From Tessaracoccus timonensis (GTDB taxonomy: Bacteria > Actinomycetota > Actinomycetes > Propionibacteriales > Propionibacteriaceae): a stretch of 64,000 nucleotides of DNA. The stretch lies in the NCBI RefSeq assembly GCF_900343145.1, contig NZ_LT996886.1, positions 1,178,001 to 1,242,000 of the forward strand, in the 5' to 3' direction. Below, in pieces: positions 49,579 to 57,949 of the stretch. How positions within the stretch are numbered: the stretch's first letter is position 1; every line of letters begins with the position of its first letter. The translations under genes were made by a program, and so were the position numbers. The notes under the pieces were generated by a model. The model was not told where the DNA came from. It saw only the letters and a list, made by a program, of their open reading frames with translations, and ran no database searches.

Positions 49579-51867
49579 ATGGGCCAGGATTACATTGCAA
49601 TCCGCAGGGGAGCCGAACCGCTTGGAGTCATGTCCGCAACGGGGGAGCTTGTGATTGACTCGCCGTCTACTCCCCTACCCTGGCCTAATTTTATGCAGTC
49701 GACTGGAGGGCTATTTCATCTTTCAGTTGATCAGCGAGGAATGGGTTTGTACCGGTATGCCTTCGCAGAGAACATTATTTCTGAAGGTCTTAATTTTGTG
49801 GTTGATGATGGAAGCGTGACGCCATGGTCCGCCATTGGTGGTGATGCACCCGGATCTGCGGAAAGGTACCAATGCGTTCAGAGGCCGAATTGCTCAGAGT
49901 GGCGAACATTTTCCAATGGTATCCAGGCTGAAGTGACTGTCACTCTGGAACGGGATACTGGGCGGCAACTCGTTGCTTTGAGCTTAATGAATGAAACTGA
50001 TGGCATGAAGGCTGTGCAGTTAACCTCCGTCAACTACATTCTATTGGAGGGGCGAGCCAACGGAATCCAGCAGGAACATGTTGAGCGAGATGGCGTGTCG
50101 GGTGCGCTGCTAGCGAGTCGATACCATGCAGAGACGCCGAAATACCGGTTCGCGGCGTATTGGGTATGCAATATTCCAGCAGAGCAATGGTGCGGGTCAC
50201 TCATTGATTTTCGCGGAGCAGACGTCCGGGCCGGTGAAGAAGTTGGGTGGTCAAGCGCTCCCTTGCCCAACCGAGGATCTTCCTCTGAGCCTACTATTTT
50301 TGCTCTCCGCCACCACTTTGAACTGAAGCCGGGTGCCAGAGAAAACCTCTGGTTTGTGCTAGGAACCGCTGAGACGTTGGAAGAATGCAGGCAGGAAGCT
50401 CGCGAGATTGCTGATCCCGAGGAGCTTTTGCGCCGTGCGTTGGAAGGACTCAACAAAGAGCGCGTCGGGGAAGATACGCTCCTTCCAGACAGTGCGCTCG
50501 CCACGCAGCTCAATACGTGGGGCCGGGTGCAGCTTGAACAGCAGACGGAGTCAGCGCGCAGAGGCCCAGACCACAACTGGCGCAATAATCTCCAGGATGC
50601 GCTTGGGATGCTGGGCGCGGATCCCAGTTGGCTCAAGCGCAGGATCCGTGAGGTAGCGCTTCTGTCTGAATCTGATGGCTTTATTCGACGCTCCAGCTCC
50701 AAGTTTCCCAACCCCGATGCAAGAACGGCTGAGCTGGAAAAGCAGCGCCACAATGATATTCCCACCTGGGTTGCGTTCACTACTGCTAGATACGTGAAGG
50801 AAACGCATGACTTCGCGTTTCTGGGAGAGTCCTCGAAACATGGAACCATCTTGGATGTAGTTGTCCGTGGTCTGGACTGGACGCTCAACAACCGGGGCGC
50901 TCACGGTCTGGTTCTTTTTCTGGATGGCGATTGGAGCGACCCTCTAGAAGCAGCAGGCCGAGAAGGTCGCGGAGAATCGGTGTGGACATCGATGGCTCTC
51001 GTGCATGCCATAAACGAGCTGCTTCCCATCCTGGAGTCATGTGGGCGAGAACATGATGCCGTACGCCTACGTAACGCTGCAGATGAAGTTTCCACTTCTT
51101 TGAATAAGCATGCTTGGGATGGCGAATGGTATATCCGGGGCTTCACGGATGCGGGAATAGGTTTCTGTACGTCCACTGATCCTGACGGCAATGTGCCCAT
51201 GCTGATGCAGGCGTGGGCCGTGCTTTCGCAAGTGGCTTCTCCAGAACGCGCTCGGATCGCGATGGAGACAGTGCATTCAAGATGCATCACGGACTACGGA
51301 CCCGTGCTCTACGACCCGCCATTTCTCAAGGAGCGGACGGATATAGGTAGAGAGTCGGCGAAACGGCCCGGCACAGCCGAGAATGGATCGTGCTACACCC
51401 ACGGTGCGATGATGCTGGCTGCAGCTGAGATTAAGTTGAAAGATCCGAATCGGGCGTTGCAGATTATGCAGTCCGTTTGTCCTTTGCGAGACCCTGATGA
51501 TTCAGCTGTAAGGGCAGGATCTCCCCTTTGGTGGCCGAACTACTACCAAAGCCCCTATGGGAGTTCACCTGGAAGAAGTAGCAACATCATCAGCTCGGGT
51601 GCACCGGCTTGGTTTCGCTTGAATGTGATAGATGGCCTCCTCGGGTTGAGGGCTGAGTTGGATGGACTGCACATCGAACCTCTGCTCCCACGTGGCTGGG
51701 ACGATGTGTCAACAGTGCGCCAGTGGCAAGGTAACAAGTATAGAATTCGTATTTTACGTTCTGATGATTATTCGTTCGAGTTGGATGGCTCCATGCAGCC
51801 GAGCAATGTCATCCGCCCCACGGAAGTGCGTGGAAAGTCTTTTGAAGTTCGAGTATTTACGCCGTAG
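49579..51867 (+). CDS. GH94-type sugar phosphorylase
   Basis: A 762-residue enzyme related to cellobiose/chitobiose phosphorylases. N-terminal beta-sandwich to about residue 280 (GGLFHLSVDQRGMGLYRYAF), helical linker, (alpha/alpha)6 barrel with HNWRNNLQDALGMLGADPSW and the catalytic-acid motif LFLDGDWSDPLEAAGREGRG (Asp451; consensus GDWND), followed by GESVWTSMALVHAINELLPI. Phosphate contacts are probably in the NGSCYTHGAMM and SGAPAWFRLNVIDG segments. No signal peptide, so it acts in the cytoplasm. The GDWSD variant and the unusual N-terminus suggest a specificity other than cellobiose. ATG 49579 with AAGGAG upstream is chosen over 49501. Low GC. Confidence 0.85.
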   Translation: MGQDYIAIRRGAEPLGVMSATGELVIDSPSTPLPWPNFMQSTGGLFHLSVDQRGMGLYRYAFAENIISEGLNFVVDDGSVTPWSAIGGDAPGSAERYQCVQRPNCSEWRTFSNGIQAEVTVTLERDTGRQLVALSLMNETDGMKAVQLTSVNYILLEGRANGIQQEHVERDGVSGALLASRYHAETPKYRFAAYWVCNIPAEQWCGSLIDFRGADVRAGEEVGWSSAPLPNRGSSSEPTIFALRHHFELKPGARENLWFVLGTAETLEECRQEAREIADPEELLRRALEGLNKERVGEDTLLPDSALATQLNTWGRVQLEQQTESARRGPDHNWRNNLQDALGMLGADPSWLKRRIREVALLSESDGFIRRSSSKFPNPDARTAELEKQRHNDIPTWVAFTTARYVKETHDFAFLGESSKHGTILDVVVRGLDWTLNNRGAHGLVLFLDGDWSDPLEAAGREGRGESVWTSMALVHAINELLPILESCGREHDAVRLRNAADEVSTSLNKHAWDGEWYIRGFTDAGIGFCTSTDPDGNVPMLMQAWAVLSQVASPERARIAMETVHSRCITDYGPVLYDPPFLKERTDIGRESAKRPGTAENGSCYTHGAMMLAAAEIKLKDPNRALQIMQSVCPLRDPDDSAVRAGSPLWWPNYYQSPYGSSPGRSSNIISSGAPAWFRLNVIDGLLGLRAELDGLHIEPLLPRGWDDVSTVRQWQGNKYRIRILRSDDYSFELDGSMQPSNVIRPTEVRGKSFEVRVFTP

Positions 51868-51928
51868 CTGAGTCGGGCGGTTTATTCATCTGCCTTAGGG
51901 CTGCTGAGAAGTCAAATCTTACTCAGTT

Positions 51929-51993
51929 GAAGCATTTTGAAATGCTTCGCCAAACGCATCAGTATTGGGCCAAATCTATCCAATACTGATGCG
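51929..51993 (+). terminator. Two consecutive hairpins after the GH94 gene
   Basis: GAAGCATTT-TG-AAATGCTTC at 51929-51948, and perfect 14-bp arms CGCATCAGTATTGG / complement at 51955-51968 and 51980-51993. Confidence 0.75.
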
Positions 51994-52319
51994 ACCACGC
52001 GCTATTAGCATGACATTCATGCCGCATCAGTCAAATCTCGACTCCGTACTCAGGTCTTGGCCAATCGGATGTGTGAGCACGGTGAATCTGTGGCTGATGT
52101 AGTTCATATGCTCTGGGAACTTATCCCCATGGGTGTTACGGACCGGCGTCGCAAGTTGGGCACTGAGCAGAAGTTCGGGGTTTATGTGAACTCCGGAGAG
52201 CCCAACTGGCGCTGGCCTGCTGAGGCGTTCTCCGGGAGAAGGTGACTGAGAGCAGCCCGGAACCTTCCGGGCCCTGCAATTGAGGAGCCGGCAACGCCCG
52301 CTTAAGCTGAGGCAACTGC
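51994..52319. other. Gap with no supported gene
   Basis: Between the GH94 gene's hairpins and the aldolase stop. A 62-codon frame (TTG 52057 to 52245; HGESVADVVHMLWELIPMGV, then TDRRRKLG) is open back to about 52005, looks protein-like in part and may be a remnant, but has no ribosome site or recognised family. A small G/C hairpin (CCCGGAACCTTCCGGG) lies at 52256-52271. Confidence 0.35.
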
Positions 52320-53339
52320 TCAGACCACGTCGCGCTTCCACTCGTCGAGGTGCTCAGCGATGAAGGTTTCGTCGAGCAGCTCGGGATAGCGCTCGCGCAT
52401 GAGTGCGATACGGTCGGCTTGACCGTCGGCGAGCACCTCGGTGTCAGACAGACAGCGCGACGATGCGAGCAGCCCCTGCTGGCGCAGCAGCTCGTTTACG
52501 CCCGCGATCGACCCTGCGAAGCGGTGCTCCGGGTCGAACAGGGCCTGGTTGATGTCCACCATCGCGGTGGCCGTCGCGAGCACGTCCTGATCGACCGGGG
52601 AGCCGTTGCCGTCCCAGATGCGACGAGTGAGGTCGACGGCCGCCTTCGTGCCCACGGCCCATTGGCCGAGCAGGCCGCCGGAGAAGCGAAGCTCCTTGTC
52701 AGCCGTGCGGTAGGGGAGGAGCAGGTCGGCGACGATGGCGTCGTCGTTACCGGTCAGCAGGAGCACGTCGTCGCGACCACTGCGCAGGATCTCCTCGGCC
52801 ACGTCCTTCGTGCGGTAGCGGTCGAAGGGCGCCACCTTGATGGCGACGAGGTTCTCGATCTGCAGCAACTCGTCCCAGAACTTCGGGGAGAGGTAGAACC
52901 CACCGACGGCTTCCTGCATGTAGAACCCGACGACGGGCAGCTCCGCGGCGACGGCCTTCGCGCGGGCGAGCGTGCCGGCCTCGGTGCGGTCGGTGAGCCC
53001 GTAGGGCGAGAGCAGCGCGGCGACGTAGCCGAGGTCGCGGGCCATGGCGGCCTCCGTCGCGGCCTGCTCGGCATCTCCGGCGATGCCCGCGACGAGGCTC
53101 GTTTCTGGCCCGAACTGCTGGACGACGTCGGCCGCCTCCGCGAACACGCGACGCAGCACGTCGTGATCGTGGTGAATCTCGAACTGCGTGGTGTGCACGG
53201 CAACGCCGACGCCGCTCGCGCCGCACGCGGCATAGTACCTAGTCAGGAGCCGTTGTGCGGCCCAGTCGGGGGCCCCCTCCGCCGTCACGGCGAGGGGATG
53301 CGCCGGCATGACATACGGCGGTGTGCCAAAGAGATGCAT
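52320..53339 (-). CDS. DapA/NanA-superfamily aldolase-like protein
   Basis: A 339-residue TIM-barrel protein of the dihydrodipicolinate synthase superfamily. VTAEGAPDWAAQRLLTRYYA opening; VGFYMQEAVGGFYLSPKFWD (Tyr region); Schiff-base Lys in NLVAIKVAPFDRYRTKDVAE; DVLLLTGNDDAIVADLLLPY ('tGnd' matching the family's 'sG.D' segment). It is longer than DapA (about 295) and sits in a catabolic cluster, so it is more likely a 2-keto-3-deoxy sugar acid aldolase or dehydratase than a lysine enzyme. It overlaps the next upstream gene by one base. Confidence 0.8.
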   Translation of the reverse strand: MHLFGTPPYVMPAHPLAVTAEGAPDWAAQRLLTRYYAACGASGVGVAVHTTQFEIHHDHDVLRRVFAEAADVVQQFGPETSLVAGIAGDAEQAATEAAMARDLGYVAALLSPYGLTDRTEAGTLARAKAVAAELPVVGFYMQEAVGGFYLSPKFWDELLQIENLVAIKVAPFDRYRTKDVAEEILRSGRDDVLLLTGNDDAIVADLLLPYRTADKELRFSGGLLGQWAVGTKAAVDLTRRIWDGNGSPVDQDVLATATAMVDINQALFDPEHRFAGSIAGVNELLRQQGLLASSRCLSDTEVLADGQADRIALMRERYPELLDETFIAEHLDEWKRDVV

Positions 53340-54370
53340 CAGAATCCTCCGTCGCGTCGCTGGAACTTCGTAGGCTTACCGAGGGCGCGGCCGCCGTCGG
53401 ATACCCACTTCGCCACCCACTCGATGATCGTCGCGGGCGCGACGCTGGGGTAGCCGAAGAGTGCGTGGCATTTGGCGGCGTTGCTGAGCAGCGCGGTGTC
53501 GGCCTCCTCGCCGGTGATCTGCAGATCCCAGCCGGCGTGAGCGGCGAGCTGCTCGGCGATGGCTCTCGTCGAGAGGGTTTCGGGGCCGGTGCCGTTGAGA
53601 ATCTCCGCCGGCGTGCCGGCCAGGTCGAGCGCCTGCCACGACCATGCATTCGAATCACGTTGCCAGACCACATTCACGGCCGGCATGGTCACGTCGACAG
53701 GTTCCCCTGCGGCAATCGTCTGCGCAATGTCGGCGATCACGCCGTAGCGCAGCTCGCACGCGTAGTTGAGGCGGTAGATCGTCGTCGGCGTTCCCCAGCG
53801 CTCGGCGGCCTGCGCGAACGCCTGCTCGCGGGCCGCGCACGACTGCGCGTACATGCCGACGGGCCCGATCGGGTCGAGCTCCGTCGCGCCACCGGTGCTG
53901 GTGGGGCGCAGGGGATAGACGTTCCCCGTCGAGTAGGCCACCGTCGGCACTCCCCGGTACCGCGACGCGCAGAATCCGGGCACCACCGCGTTGATCCACC
54001 AGGTGATCGACGGGTTCGCCGTCGAGCCGAACTTGTGCCCGAGCAGGTACATCACGGCACCGGCGTCGGGAAGCTGTTGCCAAGCGTCCGGGTCGCCGAG
54101 GTCGGCGGCGATGGTTTCGATGCCGTGTTCGTTGAGGCTCCGGGCCGCGTCCTTGTCCGACCACCGCGACACGCTGATGACCTTCGATGACGAATCGGCC
54201 TCGTCGAGCGCCTTGCGCGCCATGCGCGCCATCGTCGGGCCAACCTTGCCGCCACCGCCGAGAATGACGATGTCGCCGTCGATCTTCCCGAGCGTGTCAA
54301 TAACCCCTGGCGTGGGCTGCGAGAGGAGCTCGTCGAGCTCGTTCTCGGAGCCGGGTGGTGCGTCGTGCAT
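53339..54370 (-). CDS. NAD-dependent epimerase/dehydratase-like protein
   Basis: A 343-residue extended SDR from ATG 54370 (AGGAGGG upstream). Rossmann glycine motif in IVILGGGGKVGPTMARMARK (residues about 36-55, G-x-x-G-x-x-G-like), VMYLLGHKFGSTANPSITWW, then VPTVAYSTGNVYPLRPTSTG (Ser of the triad). The YxxxK that should follow appears as MYAQSCAAREQAF, so Lys is replaced by Arg or shifted; catalytic ability is uncertain. It is transcribed with the aldolase-like gene. Likely acts on a sugar or sugar acid. Confidence 0.75.
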   Translation of the reverse strand: MHDAPPGSENELDELLSQPTPGVIDTLGKIDGDIVILGGGGKVGPTMARMARKALDEADSSSKVISVSRWSDKDAARSLNEHGIETIAADLGDPDAWQQLPDAGAVMYLLGHKFGSTANPSITWWINAVVPGFCASRYRGVPTVAYSTGNVYPLRPTSTGGATELDPIGPVGMYAQSCAAREQAFAQAAERWGTPTTIYRLNYACELRYGVIADIAQTIAAGEPVDVTMPAVNVVWQRDSNAWSWQALDLAGTPAEILNGTGPETLSTRAIAEQLAAHAGWDLQITGEEADTALLSNAAKCHALFGYPSVAPATIIEWVAKWVSDGGRALGKPTKFQRRDGGF

Positions 54371-54404
54371 GGGCCCTCCTGAAGCTTCGTTGCTGCACAC
54401 AATG

Positions 54405-54494
54405 GTAAAGCTTTTCTCGAGCGCCTGCAAGGGCTATTGTCCACTGTTTGCTTGGCGTGGGGCGTGGAGGGTTATAGTGCTAGAAAAGGTTTCC
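54405..54494. promoter_or_regulatory. Divergent promoter with two candidate LacI-type operators
   Basis: GTAAAGCTTTTC at 54405-54416 (complement GAAAAGCTTTAC) near the epimerase start, and GAAAAGGTTTCC at 54483-54494 before the amidohydrolase start. Same motif and placement as at 49376/49476. Confidence 0.5.
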
Positions 54495-54511
54495 TCACGG
54501 AAGGGGCACCG

Positions 54512-55270
54512 GTGCCTAACTTCTTCACACAACTCGCCGAGGACACCCGTCGCATCACCCTCGACTGCGACGTCGTCGCAGGACTGTGGACCTCGCGCCC
54601 AGACGTCGACGGGTCCCCCGCCGCCATCGACCGCATCCTCGCCCGCGGCGGAATCGACTCCGCGCTCGTCTCGTCTGCGCGCGGCTGCTGGTACGACGAG
54701 GGCGGCGCCGTCGACGAACTGCGCTCCTGGGCCGAGCCGCGCGGCTGGCGTCGCTGCAACTCCGTCAACCTGCGCGACGCCGTCGGCATCGGTGAACGCC
54801 TCGACGAGTGGATCGCCGACGGGGTCCGCGCTGTGCGTCTCCCCGGGGTCACCCAGGGCAAAGCCCCCAGCAGCCCCGGCTACCTCCACGTCGTGCAAGA
54901 AGCCGCCGCCCGCGGCCTGTTGATGCTTGTCGAAGGCGTATTCAGTGAGGTGCAAGCGGCATTTCGTGGCCTCGACGCCAAAGTGATCTTCCTCGACGCC
55001 GGCTTCTACGAACTAGCAGATTTCCTGCTCGTCGCCCGCGAAGAGCCGGGCTTCGTCGCATCCACCCGAAAGATGCTCGGCCCCGATTCCACCGAGCGCG
55101 TCTGCGGCGAGCTCGGCGCAGCGCATCTCGCGTTCGGTTCGGGCAGCCCGCTGCAAGACCTCGAGCCCACCGTGTGGCGTCTCCGCGACGCCCGCATCAG
55201 CGACGAGGACTTCACCGCCGTCGCAGGTGGCAACCTGCACCGCATGCTGGAGGAGCGAACCCATGGCTGA
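54512..55270 (+). CDS. Amidohydrolase-like protein (metal site degenerate)
   Basis: A 252-residue protein from GTG 54512 (GGAAGGGG upstream). Its C-terminal part, AAHLAFGSGSPLQDLEPTVW, then ARISDEDFTAVAGGNLHRML, matches the amidohydrolase_2 ending '.fGSD.P...........l....i.....GNa.rll', with Asp replaced by Gly. The N-terminus lacks the HxH metal motif (LDCDVVAGLWTSRPD), so metal-dependent hydrolysis is doubtful. It overlaps by 8 bases a true amidohydrolase at 55263; the two may form a heterodimer of active and inactive chains. Role in the pathway unknown. Confidence 0.65.
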   Translation: MPNFFTQLAEDTRRITLDCDVVAGLWTSRPDVDGSPAAIDRILARGGIDSALVSSARGCWYDEGGAVDELRSWAEPRGWRRCNSVNLRDAVGIGERLDEWIADGVRAVRLPGVTQGKAPSSPGYLHVVQEAAARGLLMLVEGVFSEVQAAFRGLDAKVIFLDAGFYELADFLLVAREEPGFVASTRKMLGPDSTERVCGELGAAHLAFGSGSPLQDLEPTVWRLRDARISDEDFTAVAGGNLHRMLEERTHG

Positions 55271-56033
55271 TCTTCACCCCATCGCACACGCGAAACACAT
55301 CATCGATATTCACGCCCACCTCGGCCCCTACTTCTTCCACGTCGGCGCCGACACGGCCGACGAGAACCGTCGCATGTGCGAACACTGGGGCATCTCCCGC
55401 CAGCTCGTCTCGCACTCGCGCGGCGTCTTTCACGACGCGGTGGCGGGCAACGAGGAGCTCGCGCGCATCCTCGAAACCCACGACGAGCTGCTCGGCTACG
55501 TCGTGATCAACCAGCGCGACATCGCCACGGCCCAGCGCGAGGTGGAGCGCTGGATCCAACCCGGCAGCCCCTTCGTCGGCGTGAAAATCCACACCCACTA
55601 CCCGGCGGCCCAGATGGATTCACCCCAGATGCGCGACGCCCTCCAGATGCTCGACGAGTACAGCGCCGTCACGCTCGTGCACACGTGGGGGCCCGACGTC
55701 GTCCAGCTCGCCAACGCCGTCGACGGGCTCGACCGCATCCAGGTGATCGCCGGCCACATGGGCGCCGACCGCTGGGATCTCGCCTGCGAAGCCGCCAACC
55801 GCGTCGAGAATCTGTGGCTCGAGCCGTCGTGTTCCGTGGCGATGGCCGGGCAGATGCGGTACGTCATGGAACACGCGCCTGGCGAGCGGGTGCTGTTCGG
55901 CACCGACTCGTCGCTGCTCGACCCAGTGGTGGCGTTCGGGCAGATCGCCGCCGCCGACATGCCCACCGACCAGCTCGAGGACGTGCTCTGGCGCAACGCC
56001 GAGCGGCTGTTCGGCGAGGCCCTGGGGTTGTGA
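55263..56033 (+). CDS. Amidohydrolase (amidohydrolase_2 type)
   Basis: A 256-residue TIM-barrel hydrolase from ATG 55263. Metal-binding HxH in IIDIHAHLGPYFF; later His in GVKIHTHYPAAQM, VTLVHTWGPD, VIAGHMGADRWDL; catalytic Asp in RVLFGTDSSLLDPV, then EDVLWRNAERLFGEALGL. Such enzymes hydrolyse lactones, amides or decarboxylate; in a cluster with an oxidoreductase and an aldolase, a sugar-lactonase role is attractive but unproven. It overlaps the degenerate homologue and is followed 13 bases later by the oxidoreductase. Confidence 0.85.
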   Translation: MADLHPIAHAKHIIDIHAHLGPYFFHVGADTADENRRMCEHWGISRQLVSHSRGVFHDAVAGNEELARILETHDELLGYVVINQRDIATAQREVERWIQPGSPFVGVKIHTHYPAAQMDSPQMRDALQMLDEYSAVTLVHTWGPDVVQLANAVDGLDRIQVIAGHMGADRWDLACEAANRVENLWLEPSCSVAMAGQMRYVMEHAPGERVLFGTDSSLLDPVVAFGQIAAADMPTDQLEDVLWRNAERLFGEALGL

Positions 56034-56046
56034 GAGAGTGCGCCGC

Positions 56047-56937
56047 ATGAAGATCGCCTACGTTGGGCTCGCCAACAGCCACCCCTTCTCCGACGCCGAA
56101 CACGTCGCCCTGTTGCGCGACGACGTCGAGTTCCACATCTGGGATGAGGACGCGTCGCAGATGCGCCGCTTCGTCGCGGACCATCCCGACGCTGTCGCGC
56201 ACCGGAGCTTCGACGAGCTGCTCGCCGCCCAGCCCGACGGCGCGCTGATCACGGTGCCGCCCAGTCGCGTCGCGCCGCTTGCCGGAGCCCTGCTTACGGC
56301 GGGGTGCGCCGTCGCGATCACCAAGCCAGCGGTCACCTGCCACGACGAGCTCGCCGCGCTCGAAGCGGCGGTGGCGGGGCGAGAGGAGCGCGTGCTCACC
56401 ACCTCGATTCTGCGCTTCGCCCCCGACCTCGCGGCCGTGACGGGCCCCGTCGCGCAGGTACACGTCGTCGCGGCGCACGACATCGCCTACTGGGCCGCCC
56501 CCGAATCCCGCTGGCAAGACGAAGCTGGCGGACTCGTGCCCATGATGGGCGCCCACGCCTTCGAGCTGCTCGAAGTGGTGCTCGGCCCGACGATGCGCGT
56601 CACCGGATGCGTCGCCAGCAAGGCCAGCGATCTGCCCCTGACAAGCTCTGACGTCGCCTCCGGCACCGCGAGGAACGCCGACGGGGTGCACGCGACGTTC
56701 GAGATCGACGGCACCGTCTCTGGCCAGGCGTACCGCGTCGACTACCTCGACGCCGACGGCCGGCACTCCATCCGGATCGGTGAGAGCGGGGGAGCCGACC
56801 CCTTCGGATCCGAAGCCATGACCCGCCACCTCCTCGCCATGGCCGACGGCGCCCCAAGCCCGCTGGCCTGGGACGACACCGCAGCAGTGCTGCGCGCCGT
56901 CGCTGACGCCCGCCGCTTCGCCGAAGCCGAACACTGA
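56047..56937 (+). CDS. Gfo/Idh/MocA-family oxidoreductase
   Basis: A 296-residue NAD(P)-dependent oxidoreductase. Rossmann N-terminus MKIAYVGLANSHPFSDAEHV, FDELLAAQPDGALITVPPSR, and the catalytic-motif position GCAVAITKPAVTCHDELAAL (consensus EKPxa; here T-K-P, Lys kept). The C-terminal beta-sheet domain includes GGLVPMMGAHAFELLEVVLG (the His of the family's 'G.l.D.g.H..d' motif). It probably oxidises a cyclic sugar or sugar acid. It shares the operon with two amidohydrolases and a 2-hydroxyacid dehydrogenase. Confidence 0.85.
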   Translation: MKIAYVGLANSHPFSDAEHVALLRDDVEFHIWDEDASQMRRFVADHPDAVAHRSFDELLAAQPDGALITVPPSRVAPLAGALLTAGCAVAITKPAVTCHDELAALEAAVAGREERVLTTSILRFAPDLAAVTGPVAQVHVVAAHDIAYWAAPESRWQDEAGGLVPMMGAHAFELLEVVLGPTMRVTGCVASKASDLPLTSSDVASGTARNADGVHATFEIDGTVSGQAYRVDYLDADGRHSIRIGESGGADPFGSEAMTRHLLAMADGAPSPLAWDDTAAVLRAVADARRFAEAEH

Positions 56938-56958
56938 ACACTGACGAAAGGAACACCC

Positions 56959-57948
56959 ATGACCGCCCGAGTCCTCGTCGCTTTGAGCACCAAGTATCGC
57001 GAGCTGCTGTTCACCCCCGACGCATGGCGCCGGCTCGAGGAGCTCGCCGACGTCGATGTGCTGCTCGACGGTGCCACCGCATTGCCCGACGGAGTGTGCA
57101 GCGAGTACGACGTGCTCATCACCGGGTGGGGAACGCCCCAGCTCCAACGCGTCGACGGTGATCGGCTGCGCCTGATCGTGCACACCGCCGGCTCGTGGCG
57201 GGCGGCGCTCGGGCCGGACGTGTTCTCGTCGGAGGTGGCCGTGAGCCAGGCCGGCAGCGACCCCATGGCCCGCGCCGTCGCCGAGTTCGCGCTCACCGTG
57301 GAACTCGTGCTCCTGCGCGAGGTGCATACCTACGACCGCGGCATGCAAACCACCCGCGACTACGCCGCGAGCCGCCACCCGGAGTTCGGCACCGCCATCC
57401 ACACGGTGCGCCACGGGCTGATTGGGCTGAGTCGAGTCGGGGTCTGGCACGCCCGGATGCTGCGAGGGCTCGGCTGCGAGGACATCGTCGCCTTCGACCC
57501 CTACTTCGCACCCGAGCGTGCCGCCGAACTCGGGGTACGCCTCGTGCCACTCGACGACGCGTTGGCCTCGCCGGTCGTCGCCATGCATGCTCCGGTGACA
57601 CCCGAAACGCGCGGCATGCTCGGCCGTGAGGAGTTCGCGCGCATCCCCGACGGCGGCATCTTCCTCAACACAGCGCGGGCGGCCGTCATCGACGGCGACG
57701 CCCTGGAACACGAACTCGTGGCCGGGCGCATCCGCGCCGGCCTCGACGTCTTCGACGAAGAACCCCTGCCTGCGGACTCCGCGCTGTACGGGTTGCCGAA
57801 CGTGCTGCTCACTCCCCACGTGGCAGGCGCGACCCGCCAAGCACGCTGGGAGCAAGGAACGTGCGCCGTCGACGAGGTGGAGCGCTTCCTGGCCGGCGAG
57901 CGGCTGCTATTCGAGATAGACAGGGCCGCCGCCCAGCATCTCAGCTGA
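56959..57948 (+). CDS. D-2-hydroxyacid dehydrogenase
   Basis: A 329-residue NAD-dependent enzyme of the SerA/LdhA-type superfamily. Substrate domain IVHTAGSWRAALGPDVF; Glu/His region VSQAGSDPMARAVAEFALTV; Rossmann segment VRHGLIGLSRVGVWHARMLR with the GxxxxG motif modified; AFDPYFAPERAAELGVRLVP; catalytic Arg region GGIFLNTARAAVIDGDALEH (the Arg-Gly of 'N.aRG' is Arg-Ala here); DVFDEEPLPADSALYGLPNV; His in LLTPHVAGATRQAR. Last gene of the catabolic operon; it ends one base from the convergent transporter gene. Likely reduces or oxidises a 2-keto/2-hydroxy acid of the pathway. Confidence 0.88.
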   Translation: MTARVLVALSTKYRELLFTPDAWRRLEELADVDVLLDGATALPDGVCSEYDVLITGWGTPQLQRVDGDRLRLIVHTAGSWRAALGPDVFSSEVAVSQAGSDPMARAVAEFALTVELVLLREVHTYDRGMQTTRDYAASRHPEFGTAIHTVRHGLIGLSRVGVWHARMLRGLGCEDIVAFDPYFAPERAAELGVRLVPLDDALASPVVAMHAPVTPETRGMLGREEFARIPDGGIFLNTARAAVIDGDALEHELVAGRIRAGLDVFDEEPLPADSALYGLPNVLLTPHVAGATRQARWEQGTCAVDEVERFLAGERLLFEIDRAAAQHLS

Positions 57949-57949
57949 T

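Noticed and set aside
52005-52245. Small gene or transposase remnant after the GH94 gene
   Set aside because: The frame is short, lacks a ribosome site and matches no family I recognise; noted only as a protein-like stretch.
55864-57855. 663-codon minus-strand frame across the oxidoreductase and dehydrogenase
   Set aside because: Shadow of two well-supported plus-strand genes; low-complexity composition typical of antisense GC-rich reading.
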